A DNA stretch of 64,000 bases, taken from CAZSNT01 sp964607765. GTDB lineage: Bacteria; Verrucomicrobiota; Lentisphaeria; Oligosphaerales; JABHEG01. Numbering within the stretch: position 1 is the stretch's first letter; every line of letters begins with the position of its first letter. A program made the translations under genes and the position numbers. The DNA lies in contig CAZSNT010000023.1 in the NCBI GenBank assembly GCA_964607765.1, forward strand, positions 1-64,000. Direction: 5' to 3'. Of the stretch, positions 8,989 to 16,496 are shown in pieces. The notes below the pieces were generated by a model. The model did no database searches, was not told where the DNA came from, and saw only the letters and a list, made by a program, of their open reading frames with translations.

Positions 8989-9003
8989 GAGATTGGTCCC
9001 GCG
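8955..9003 (+). repeat. 49-bp flanking repeat, left copy
   Basis: Starts GAAACGACCCCCACGGCC and ends GAGATTGGTCCCGCG. It recurs at 13005-13054 with two substitutions and a length difference of about one base. The two copies bracket the 1293-residue propeller gene and each contains the CCCACGGC/GCCGTGGG hairpin. Confidence 0.75.
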
Positions 9004-9029
9004 TGCAGGGCACTACACCCCCCTTATTT

Positions 9030-9069
9030 CCGTGTCCCCGAGGCGGACAAAGCCGACTCGGGGACACGG
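9030..9069 (+). promoter_or_regulatory. 13-bp stem hairpin in the 5' leader
   Basis: CCGTGTCCCCGAG (9030-9042) is perfectly complementary to CTCGGGGACACGG (9057-9069), with a 14-base loop. It ends 27 bases before the start codon at 9097 and could regulate translation or simply be another extragenic palindrome. Confidence 0.5.
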
Positions 9070-9096
9070 GGAAGGGCAAGCAGGGAGACTGGGAAT

Positions 9097-12000
9097 ATGT
9101 CGTCGCGATTGGCAGCAGCGTTGGTTTTCGGCATGCAGGTGGTGGGAGCCTCGGTTCGGGGCGACACGCCGTCTTTTGCCGACAAGATCCTCGACGCGAC
9201 CGGCGTCAAGGGTGGTCTGGTGGTCCACCTCGGGTGCGGGCGCAGTAAGCCGGCCGGGGTGCTGACGGGTGGGCTGCGTGCGAACGGCAGCTTCGTCGTG
9301 CACGGCCTGGACACGGATGCCGGCCACGTGGCGAGCGTGCGGCGGAACGTCGGGGCCGCCGGGCTCACCGGGCCCGTGTCGGCCGACGTGTTCGACGGGG
9401 AACACCTGCCCTATATCGACAACCTGGTCCGACTCCTGGTTGTGTCGGACGGTTTCGATGTGTCCGAGTCCGAGATGCTGCGCGTGCTGGCCCCGGGCGG
9501 CGTGCTGTGCCGTGTCGATGCCGCGGCATCCACCGTGCGGCATTCCCGCAAGCCCGTTCCTCCGACGCTGGACGAGTGGACGCACTACATGCACGATCCC
9601 AGCAACAATGCCGTGGCGCACGACTCGGTTGTCGGGCCGCCCCAACACCTGCAGTGGGTCGGCAGCCCGGCGTGGACGCGCCACCACGACCACATGTCCA
9701 GCTTCAACGCTATGGTAACGGCCGGCGGCCGCGTGTTTTACGTGATCGACGAGGGCGTGCGCGCCGAGGTACAACTGCCCCCGGCTTGGTCGCTGGCGGC
9801 GCGGGATGCGTTCAGCGGCGTGCTGCTGTGGCAGCGCGAGATTGCCCGCTGGCACACGCAGCTTTGGCCGCTGAAGAGCGGCCCCGCGCAGTTGCCGCGG
9901 CGGCTGGTCGCCGTCGGGAACACGGTCTACGCCACGCTCGCGCTCGGTGACCCGCTCGTGGCCCTGGACGCGGCCACAGGCGCCACCACGCACAGTTACG
10001 GCGGCACAGCCGGGACTGAGGAGATCCTGTACTCGGACGGTGTGCTGTTCCTGGTCGCTGCTGCCAAGCCGACCGCGCGGCCATGGTCCACAAAGCCCGA
10101 GTACCGGAACTACAGCGAGATCGCTGCCGAGCCGAACACATGGGCGTGGGGCGGCGGCGCCGCGCGAGTGCTGGCCGTGCGCTCGGACGACGGCGTGCGG
10201 CTGTGGGAGGCGTCCTCGCCTGTGGCGCCCATGACGCTCACCGTGGACAAACGTCGCGTCTATTTCCACGACGGCGAGAAGGTCGTCGCGCTCTCCCGCA
10301 CCAGCGGCAAGCCGTTGTGGAACTCCGAGCCTGTGGCGCGTGCGCCGAAAATTCGGTCATGGTTCGCGCCTACACTCGTGGTGCACGACGATGTGCTGGT
10401 GTTCGCCGGCGGTGAGAAGGTGTTGCGTCACAAAGGGGGCAAGGACACGATGACGGCCCTGTCCGCGGGGACCGGCAAGGTACTGTGGACTGCCGATCAC
10501 CCGCCGTCGGGTTACGATTCGCCGGAGGACGTATTCATCATTGACGGGCTGGTGTGGACCGCACCGATCACGAACAAACGCGACACCGGCACGTACACGG
10601 GCCGGGACCTGTACACGGGCGAGGTGAAGCGGACCTTCCCCGCCACGGACGGCGTGCACATGCCGCATCACCGCTGCCATCGCGCCAAAGCTACGGACAG
10701 GTTCATCGTTGCGTCCCGGACCGGGATCGAGTACGTCGACCTGCGTGCGGAGCACTGGAACCGCAACGACTGGGTGCGAGGCGCTTGCCTGTATGGCGTA
10801 GTTCCGGCCAATGGGCTCACGTACGCGCCGCCGCACAGCTGCGCGTGCTACATCGTGGCCAAACTCAACGGGTTCTGTGCGCTCGCACCGCGCCGTGCCT
10901 CGGCGGCCGTGCCGCCGCAACCCCGACTTGAGCAGGGCCCGGCCTATGACCGACCCGTCGCCACCGATGTCTCCGACCTGCCTGCCAAGTGCTGGCCGAC
11001 GTATCGAGGCGATGCGTCGCGCAGCGGCCGGGCAACGACCACCGTCCCCCCCGAGTTGAGTCTGGCGTGGCGAACACAGGTTGGCGGGCGGCTGAGCAGC
11101 CCGGTCATTGCCGACAACACCGTGTTCGTTGCATCCGTGGATACACACACGGTGCATGCCCTCAATGCAACCACGGGGAGCGAGTTGTGGCGCTTTGCGG
11201 CCGGCGGCCGGGTCGATTCGCCGCCCACGGCGTGGCAGGGCCGCGTGATTTTCGGTTCAGGCGACGGGCATGTTTACTGCGTGCACAGCAACGATGGGCG
11301 CCTGGTCTGGCGGTTTCGAGCCGGCCCACGCGACCAGCGCCTGATGGCGTGGGAACAGCTCGAATCGGTGTGGCCGCTGCACGGCAGCGTGCTGGTCATC
11401 GACGACATCGTGCACTGCGTGGCCGGTCGCTCCATGTTCGTCGATGGCGGACTGCGGTACCTGCGGCTTGACGCTGCGACCGGAAAGCTGGTTTCCGAGA
11501 CCGTTCTGGATACGACGAACCCGGACACGAAGAAGGCCCTGGACGCGGACGTGAAGTGGCCGAACCTGCCGGTCGCGCTGCCTGATGTCCTCTCCTACGA
11601 CGGCAGGCATGTCTACATGCGTTCGCAGCGGTTTGATACCAACGGCAGGCGTCTCGGGACCGCGGCCCCGAGCAGTCACAGGGACCAGAAAGGGAAGGGC
11701 GCGCATCTGTTCTCGCCAACCGGATTCCTGGACGACTCCTGGTGGCACCGCACCTACTGGATGTACGGCAGGAGCCCGATGTCGGCGGCGGGCGGCTGGT
11801 ATCTGGCCGCTTACGAGGCGCCTACGGCCCGGATCATGGTCTGTGACCGGGAGCGTGTCTACGGGTTCGGGCGACGCCCCCAGTATTTCCCGCGTACAAC
11901 CGCGCTTGAGTACCACATCTTCTCAGCGGAGAAAGAGCCGGAGATCGTGCCGGTCAATCCGAAGCAGAAGCGGACGTCTCAGAAGGGACGTCGTCGGCCC

Positions 12001-12978
12001 ATACCAACCCGGCCGGTGTACCAGTGGTCGCGGGTGGCTCCCGTCCTCGGCAGAGCGCTTGTACTGGCGGGCGACACGCTCTTCGTTGCCGGGCCGCCGG
12101 ACGTGGTCAATCAGGAGACGACGATCAGCAGTCTGCACACTGCCGAGACCGCCGGGCTTCTCGCGGATCAGCGTGACGCCTACGCGGGCAAGAAGGGCGG
12201 TGTGCTGCTTGCGGTGTCCGCAACTGACGGCTCCAGACGGGCTGCTTACCAGCTGGACTCGATCCCCGTATTCGACGGCATGGCTGCCGCGCACGAAAGC
12301 CTCTTCCTAACAGCCACGGACGGCAGTGTGCTGTGCCTGGCAGGCAGGGGAGACGAGGATTTGGCGACGGCATCCGGGGTCGAGGTGACCGACACGCCAA
12401 CCCCGGCACCGACGTCGGGCGCTCCGGCCCCGCTTCCACTCACCGCGAAGCACCCCGACTTCCAGCATGTCGCCGCGGTCCAGATTATGCCGTGCAAGCT
12501 CGGTTGGCGGCTGAAAGCGCCGTCCGGCAAGGTTGGGCTGGCACTCCGTGCACTGGAGAAGCCGATCACGGCGCGCACCACGTTCACGCTGCGCTTCCTC
12601 ATGATCCCCAATCCGAACAGGAACCCCGGCAAACCCGCGCCGGGCAACGCGTTCCTGGCGTTCGGCACCGGGCCGACGGACGCAGCCCTGATCAAGTGCG
12701 GACTCCGCAGCGCGGGCCAGAGCGGCTCGATCGTCGAAGGGCCGCTGGCGTCCGGGACCATCACAACACACAAGCTCAAGGTCAACGTGAACGAGGTCAT
12801 CGAGATGGCGGTCACCGTCGACCCGCAAGCGCGGACGGTCAAAGTCGACGTGCTCGGTGAGACGTTCGAGGCGACGCTCAAGCAACCGCTGAGCGAGATT
12901 TCGCACGTCGGCTACGTCGTGACCAGCGTGGCGTCGGAGTTCGGGCCGGTGACGCAGTCCGCCGCGACTCTGCCCTAG
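9097..12978 (+). CDS. Secreted methyltransferase-like / PQQ beta-propeller fusion
   Basis: 1293 residues. The ATG at 9097 follows an AGGGAGA-like site and gives a signal peptide (MSSRLAAALVFGMQVVGA). The frame is open back to a GTG at 8983, but that extension crosses repeats. Residues about 30-150 resemble a class I SAM methyltransferase: GLVVHLGCGRSK for motif I, VVHGLDTDAGHV for the acidic loop, and EMLRVLAPGGVLC for the late strand. Two PQQ/quinoprotein-like propeller regions follow (about residues 190-600 and 640-1080, the second opening with CWPTYRGDASRSG). A C-terminal beta-rich domain starts near residue 1125. Similar fusions occur in Planctomycetes-like genomes (family knowledge). Motif I is degenerate, and an exported SAM-dependent enzyme would be unusual, so the domain may be structural. 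Confidence 0.8.
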   Translation: MSSRLAAALVFGMQVVGASVRGDTPSFADKILDATGVKGGLVVHLGCGRSKPAGVLTGGLRANGSFVVHGLDTDAGHVASVRRNVGAAGLTGPVSADVFDGEHLPYIDNLVRLLVVSDGFDVSESEMLRVLAPGGVLCRVDAAASTVRHSRKPVPPTLDEWTHYMHDPSNNAVAHDSVVGPPQHLQWVGSPAWTRHHDHMSSFNAMVTAGGRVFYVIDEGVRAEVQLPPAWSLAARDAFSGVLLWQREIARWHTQLWPLKSGPAQLPRRLVAVGNTVYATLALGDPLVALDAATGATTHSYGGTAGTEEILYSDGVLFLVAAAKPTARPWSTKPEYRNYSEIAAEPNTWAWGGGAARVLAVRSDDGVRLWEASSPVAPMTLTVDKRRVYFHDGEKVVALSRTSGKPLWNSEPVARAPKIRSWFAPTLVVHDDVLVFAGGEKVLRHKGGKDTMTALSAGTGKVLWTADHPPSGYDSPEDVFIIDGLVWTAPITNKRDTGTYTGRDLYTGEVKRTFPATDGVHMPHHRCHRAKATDRFIVASRTGIEYVDLRAEHWNRNDWVRGACLYGVVPANGLTYAPPHSCACYIVAKLNGFCALAPRRASAAVPPQPRLEQGPAYDRPVATDVSDLPAKCWPTYRGDASRSGRATTTVPPELSLAWRTQVGGRLSSPVIADNTVFVASVDTHTVHALNATTGSELWRFAAGGRVDSPPTAWQGRVIFGSGDGHVYCVHSNDGRLVWRFRAGPRDQRLMAWEQLESVWPLHGSVLVIDDIVHCVAGRSMFVDGGLRYLRLDAATGKLVSETVLDTTNPDTKKALDADVKWPNLPVALPDVLSYDGRHVYMRSQRFDTNGRRLGTAAPSSHRDQKGKGAHLFSPTGFLDDSWWHRTYWMYGRSPMSAAGGWYLAAYEAPTARIMVCDRERVYGFGRRPQYFPRTTALEYHIFSAEKEPEIVPVNPKQKRTSQKGRRRPIPTRPVYQWSRVAPVLGRALVLAGDTLFVAGPPDVVNQETTISSLHTAETAGLLADQRDAYAGKKGGVLLAVSATDGSRRAAYQLDSIPVFDGMAAAHESLFLTATDGSVLCLAGRGDEDLATASGVEVTDTPTPAPTSGAPAPLPLTAKHPDFQHVAAVQIMPCKLGWRLKAPSGKVGLALRALEKPITARTTFTLRFLMIPNPNRNPGKPAPGNAFLAFGTGPTDAALIKCGLRSAGQSGSIVEGPLASGTITTHKLKVNVNEVIEMAVTVDPQARTVKVDVLGETFEATLKQPLSEISHVGYVVTSVASEFGPVTQSAATLP

Positions 12979-13150
12979 ACGGGAATGGCGTCAAGATAAG
13001 GGGGGAAACGACCCCCACGGCCTTGTGCCGTGGGTGAGCGAGATTGGTCCCGCGGACGAGCGGCGTTCTCAAATCGGTTCTCCACCGGCGCAGGGCCGGT
13101 GGGGTTCCCGCTTTCTCGCGCTTATCTTGACGCCATTCTGCCCTGGACGG
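12971..13150. mobile_element. 156-bp inverted-repeat element with 12-bp flanking direct repeats (MITE-like)
   Basis: GAATGGCGTCAAGATAAG at 12983-13000 has a perfect 18-base inverted copy at 13121-13138. Immediately outside lie TGCCCTAGACGG (12971-12982) and TGCCCTGGACGG (13139-13150), a 12-base direct repeat with one difference. The interior holds two hairpins: CCCACGGC/GCCGTGGG and CCACCGGC/GCCGGTGG. The left direct repeat contains the stop codon of the upstream gene. No reading frame is inside. The arrangement fits a non-autonomous mobile element with its target duplication, but the family is unknown. Confidence 0.5.
13005..13054 (+). repeat. 49-bp flanking repeat, right copy
   Basis: Near-identical to 8955-9003; this copy lies inside the 156-bp inverted-repeat element. 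Confidence 0.75.
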
Positions 13151-13219
13151 CATTACGGGCCAGCACACACTTCGGCGCCCTCCTTCAGCATTCGCGACAG
13201 CGGCCCAAATGCATGCATC

Positions 13220-13248
13220 TTGACAGAACATTGTCTAAAATGTATGCT
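13220..13248 (+). promoter_or_regulatory. Strong sigma70-like promoter with overlapping dyad
   Basis: Consensus TTGACA (13220-13225), 17 bases, then TATGCT (13243-13248). The spacer holds a dyad GACA...TGTC (13222-13225 and 13232-13235) that could be an operator. It now drives only the broken ATPase gene. Confidence 0.5.
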
Positions 13249-13250
13249 TA

Positions 13251-13612
13251 TGTGGTCAATTCGCCCACTACGGATTCCGCACGTTCCTTCTCGACGAAGT
13301 GCATTTCCTGTCCGACGCCAGCGGGCTTCTGAAACAACTCCACGATCTCCTTCCGGTTCGCGTGCTGTTCTCCAGTTCGGTCGCGCTTGCCATGCAGGCG
13401 TCTGCCCACGACCTCTCGCGCCGGGTCAGGCTTATCGACCTCCATCCCTTCTCTGGATGAGCTCGACCGCATCAGGCGTCTGTTGCGCTTCGTGGGGCGT
13501 GCACAGGTCGACGGCATCAACTACACCAGTCTCTCGAGGAATCTGGGGATCACGAAGTACAAAGCTGAGCAGTACCTCGATTGCCTGGAGAAAGCCTTCA
13601 TCATGCAGCGGG
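13251..13612 (+). pseudogene. AAA_14/DUF4143 ATPase remnant
   Basis: Two fragments in different frames. From 13251 the frame reads CGQFAHYGFRTFLLDEVHFL, whose LLDEVH is a Walker B, then SSSVALAM and LHPFS, and stops at 13460. In the next frame from about 13445 comes SLDELDRIRRLLRFVGRAQ and NLGITKYKAEQYLDCLEKAF, the winged-helix end typical of DUF4143 proteins. The Walker A region and at least 100 residues between the pieces are missing. AAA_14/DUF4143 proteins are frequent, horizontally mobile bacterial ATPases of unclear role. Confidence 0.65.
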
Positions 13613-13648
13613 GATGGCAGGGGACACACTGTCCGCGGATTGAGCAGG

Positions 13649-14524
13649 CTATGGCGCCCGTCGGCTTGCCCGCATTCGGCCGGGAGAGCCCCCGTGCTTC
13701 CTGCGGTAAACGCGGATGAAGTAACTCGGGTCGTTGTAACCGCACTGGTAAGCGATCTCGTTGACCGTCAGATGCGTCGTGGCCAGCAGGTCTGATGCAT
13801 GCTGCAGTCGCGAGCGGGTGAGGAACTGGCTGAACGACTCGTCGCCCTGCTGCCGGAACAGGCGGGACAGATGTGTGGGCGTGATGCTGAAAACGGCGGC
13901 CACCCTCGCTCTGGATACCTGGTCGCAGCAGTGTTCACGCACGTAATCCCGGATTGCCAGGAACGTCTGTTGGCCCTTCCCTCCGATGGGGGGCGGTTGT
14001 GCAAATGCCTCGCGACGCACAATCCCGAGGAGTGCCCGGAGGAGGTGTGCCCCGACCGACGGGGGCGCGTCATCGCGTGACAGCTCGCAGAGCGCGTCCA
14101 CGATCGACTGCCCCGCCATGCCCAGAGCGGGCCCGGTGTGATGTCGGAGTCTGTCTGTTGCGTGTCCTTCGGGCAAGACGCTGTGCTCAACTGCCGCTAC
14201 GCGAGTCTGATCCGGTCCCAACACGACACAGGCCATCGTAGCGGAGCCGTGCCACTTTGGGCGTGCGCAGGCACCGGGCGCCGCAAAGAGCGGCTGCTGA
14301 GGCGTGAAGTCGCGGTTGAGGACGTCGCCGCCAGTGACGATCTGCACACGAGCGCAGCCTTGCGTCACAAGCCGCAGCCGTGGAAGGTCATTCACCCGGT
14401 CTCCTGTCCCGCGGATCAGCAGGGCCTCCTCAACGTCCCACTGATCCAGGAAGCAATCGAAAAGCCCGGCAAGATGCCCTCGGGCGGGATGCGGTATGAC
14501 ACTGATATTGGGAAGAACGGACAT
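13649..14524 (-). CDS. AraC-family transcriptional regulator
   Basis: 291 residues. A variable N-terminal sensor region (about 1-165) contains a cupin-like stretch with no clear ligand signature. The C-terminus is a double helix-turn-helix of the AraC/XylS type (about residues 185-285): RARVAAVFSITPTHLSRLFR for the first helix pair and VNEIAYQCGYNDPSYFIRVY for the second, with the usual G-Y-x-D-x-S-Y-F-x-R signature. PVC genomes often use such regulators for sugar-degradation genes. No catabolic gene is directly adjacent, so its target is unknown. Confidence 0.88.
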   Translation of the reverse strand: MSVLPNISVIPHPARGHLAGLFDCFLDQWDVEEALLIRGTGDRVNDLPRLRLVTQGCARVQIVTGGDVLNRDFTPQQPLFAAPGACARPKWHGSATMACVVLGPDQTRVAAVEHSVLPEGHATDRLRHHTGPALGMAGQSIVDALCELSRDDAPPSVGAHLLRALLGIVRREAFAQPPPIGGKGQQTFLAIRDYVREHCCDQVSRARVAAVFSITPTHLSRLFRQQGDESFSQFLTRSRLQHASDLLATTHLTVNEIAYQCGYNDPSYFIRVYRRKHGGSPGRMRASRRAP

Positions 14525-14630
14525 AATGGCACAATAGTGCGATTAAGGTGACAATTCTAGGACAGAGATTCAGTGAGAAGGGTTCTATTGTTTGTATAGA
14601 GGTGATCCGATAACAAAGGAGACGACAGCA

Positions 14631-15335
14631 ATGGGACTTGATGGTGTAGAGATGGTGATGGCGCTGGAGGAGACCTTCGGGATGGAGTTCGACGAAAGCG
14701 AAGCAGAGGCGTGCAGGACCCCACGGGACCTGATTCGCGTCATTGCCGGCAAGGTGCAGTTGCGGACGGGGGCGTCGAGATGTCTTTCTCAGGCGGTGTT
14801 CCACAGCGTGCGCAGGTGTTTGGGCGGTGTCCTTGATGTGAATCGGGGCGATGTGCGGCTTGATACGCAGCTGGAGGATCTGGTAGGCCACAAGCGACGC
14901 CAAGTGCTGTGGGACGACATTGGCAAGTCGATGATGATGCAACGGCGGTGGCCGTCACTCGTCCGACCCAGGTGGGTGGTGGCTCTGATCTGGATGGCGT
15001 CCCTTCTTGCAGCTCTCTCTGCGCTGCGTCTGTTCGCGGAACCGGCGGCGTGGTTCGAGCATGCTGAGTTGTCCCTCGTGGTCGGTTTGTCGACGCTTGT
15101 GGGAGCGCTCATTGTGGGGTGTCTGACGACGTGCGGACTGCGCAGCAGTTTCCCGATCGGCTGCCGGACCGTCCGAGCGCTTGTTCGGCACGTTTTTGTG
15201 GCGCAGGCGCCGCTGTGCGGGGCGTGGACGCGGGACGAGATCGTGGCCGTGGTGCGGAGCATCATCGAGGAGCAGACGGGGGCGAGCAGTTTCAGTTTGG
15301 ACTCAGACCTCGTTCACGAGATCGGCCTGGGTTAG
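14631..15335 (+). CDS. ACP-like protein with inverted domain order and two membrane helices
   Basis: 234 residues. The ATG at 14631 follows AAAGGAGA at about 14615. The protein opens with MGLDGVEMVMALEETFGMEF, which aligns to helices II-III of acyl carrier protein just after the phosphopantetheine site; the expected D-S-L-D is M-G-L-D, so the attachment Ser is absent. Residues about 115-165 form two membrane helices. The C-terminus (EIVAVVRSIIEEQTGA, then LDSDLVHEIGLG) matches ACP helix I up to the residue before the missing Ser. The two halves of an ACP therefore sit at opposite ends. It cannot carry phosphopantetheine at the normal place. Function unknown. Confidence 0.65.
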   Translation: MGLDGVEMVMALEETFGMEFDESEAEACRTPRDLIRVIAGKVQLRTGASRCLSQAVFHSVRRCLGGVLDVNRGDVRLDTQLEDLVGHKRRQVLWDDIGKSMMMQRRWPSLVRPRWVVALIWMASLLAALSALRLFAEPAAWFEHAELSLVVGLSTLVGALIVGCLTTCGLRSSFPIGCRTVRALVRHVFVAQAPLCGAWTRDEIVAVVRSIIEEQTGASSFSLDSDLVHEIGLG

Positions 15336-15374
15336 TCGGCCGCTGAGGCATCGGCCCTCCAAGCGTGGGGGGGA

Positions 15375-16496
15375 TCAGCCCGCGCGGTCGATCGTGCCGG
15401 CGCCCAGAACGAGATCGTCATCGTAAAACACGGCGGTCTGGCCTGGGGTGATGGCGGACTGCGGTTCGTTGAACGTGACGGTGACCGAGCCGTGTTCGAG
15501 CGGGGTAATGGCGGCCGGGGCCTCGCGGTGGCGCAGTCGGATCCGGCACGACGCCTGGAACGGGGCGGAGGGGTGTTCAGCAAGTGCGATCCAGGAACAA
15601 TTCCTGACAATACATGTGCGTTGCAGCAGGTCGGTGCGTTTGCCCACGATGATGCGGTTGCGTTCCGCATCGATCCCGGTCACGTACCAGGGCTCTGCCG
15701 CGCCGCCGATGCCCAGGCCGCGCCGCTGCCCGATGGTGTAGTGGATGATGCCGCGGTGCTTGCCTATGAGGTTGCCTTCCTCGTCGACCATGTCCCCCGC
15801 TCTGATGTCGTGGTCCTCGAACAGGATTCCGTAGTCGTCGCCTTCGATGAAATCCTGGCTCTCGCGGCCTTCGGCCAGGTCGATCCAGCCGTGCTGCCGA
15901 GCGATGGTGCGGACCTCGCCCTTGGTCAGTTCGCCCAACGGCAGGATGAGTACAGAGAGCTGTTCCTGGGAGAGCTGGGAGATGAAGTAGGTCTGGTCCT
16001 TTTTCAAGTCCAGCGCTTTGCGCAGCACGTGTCGCTGCCGGTCCGCGTCCCACAGGACTCGCGCATAGTGTCCCGTGGCGAACCGGTCGAACCGGATTCC
16101 GGAGGCCCGGGCCTGGTCGAGCAGGAACCCGAACTTCATCCGGCGATTGCACAGCACGCACGGGTTCGGCGTGCGGCCTGACAGGTACTCCGAGCGGAAG
16201 TAATCGAGAACGGTTTCCTTGTACTGGTCTGCCAGCGGTACGGTGTGGTATGGGATGTCGAGCTCATCGGCAAGCGCCCTGGCCCGCTCGATGTCCCGCG
16301 CCTCGCCCGGGCCGTAACAGCCGCACTTGCCCTCATCGGCAATGGGCAGGGAATCGTCCCAGATTTGCATGGTAAGGCCGATGACCCGATAGCCCTGCTG
16401 CTTGAGCAACAGCGCGGCGACTGACGAGTCCACGCCGCCGCTCAGCCCGACTGCGACGGTCAGCTCGGATGGTTTGTCTGTCTGGGGCTTGCTCAT
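15375..16496 (-). CDS. mnmA: tRNA 2-thiouridine synthase, variant subfamily
   Basis: 373 residues, cytoplasmic. It thiolates U34 of Lys, Glu and Gln tRNAs using ATP. The PP-loop is GLSGGVDSSVA (residues about 18-28). GRTPNPCVLCNRRMKFG carries a CxxC in place of the E. coli DxxC, and GQRRGLGIGG is present downstream. An extra GKCGCYGPGEARDIERA segment marks a subfamily. The usual second catalytic Cys (in S-x-x-I-C-F-I) is missing: the segment reads ESQDFIEGDDYG. Sulfur may be handled by the CxxC and extra Cys residues, perhaps with an Fe-S cluster (inference). It is coupled to the upstream hydrolase gene by a 4-base overlap at 16493-16496. Confidence 0.9.
   Translation of the reverse strand: MSKPQTDKPSELTVAVGLSGGVDSSVAALLLKQQGYRVIGLTMQIWDDSLPIADEGKCGCYGPGEARDIERARALADELDIPYHTVPLADQYKETVLDYFRSEYLSGRTPNPCVLCNRRMKFGFLLDQARASGIRFDRFATGHYARVLWDADRQRHVLRKALDLKKDQTYFISQLSQEQLSVLILPLGELTKGEVRTIARQHGWIDLAEGRESQDFIEGDDYGILFEDHDIRAGDMVDEEGNLIGKHRGIIHYTIGQRRGLGIGGAAEPWYVTGIDAERNRIIVGKRTDLLQRTCIVRNCSWIALAEHPSAPFQASCRIRLRHREAPAAITPLEHGSVTVTFNEPQSAITPGQTAVFYDDDLVLGAGTIDRAG

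Noticed and set aside
8983..9096. GTG at 8983 as start of the methyltransferase/propeller gene
   Set aside because: It would place repeat and hairpin DNA in the coding region and hide the signal peptide that begins at 9097.
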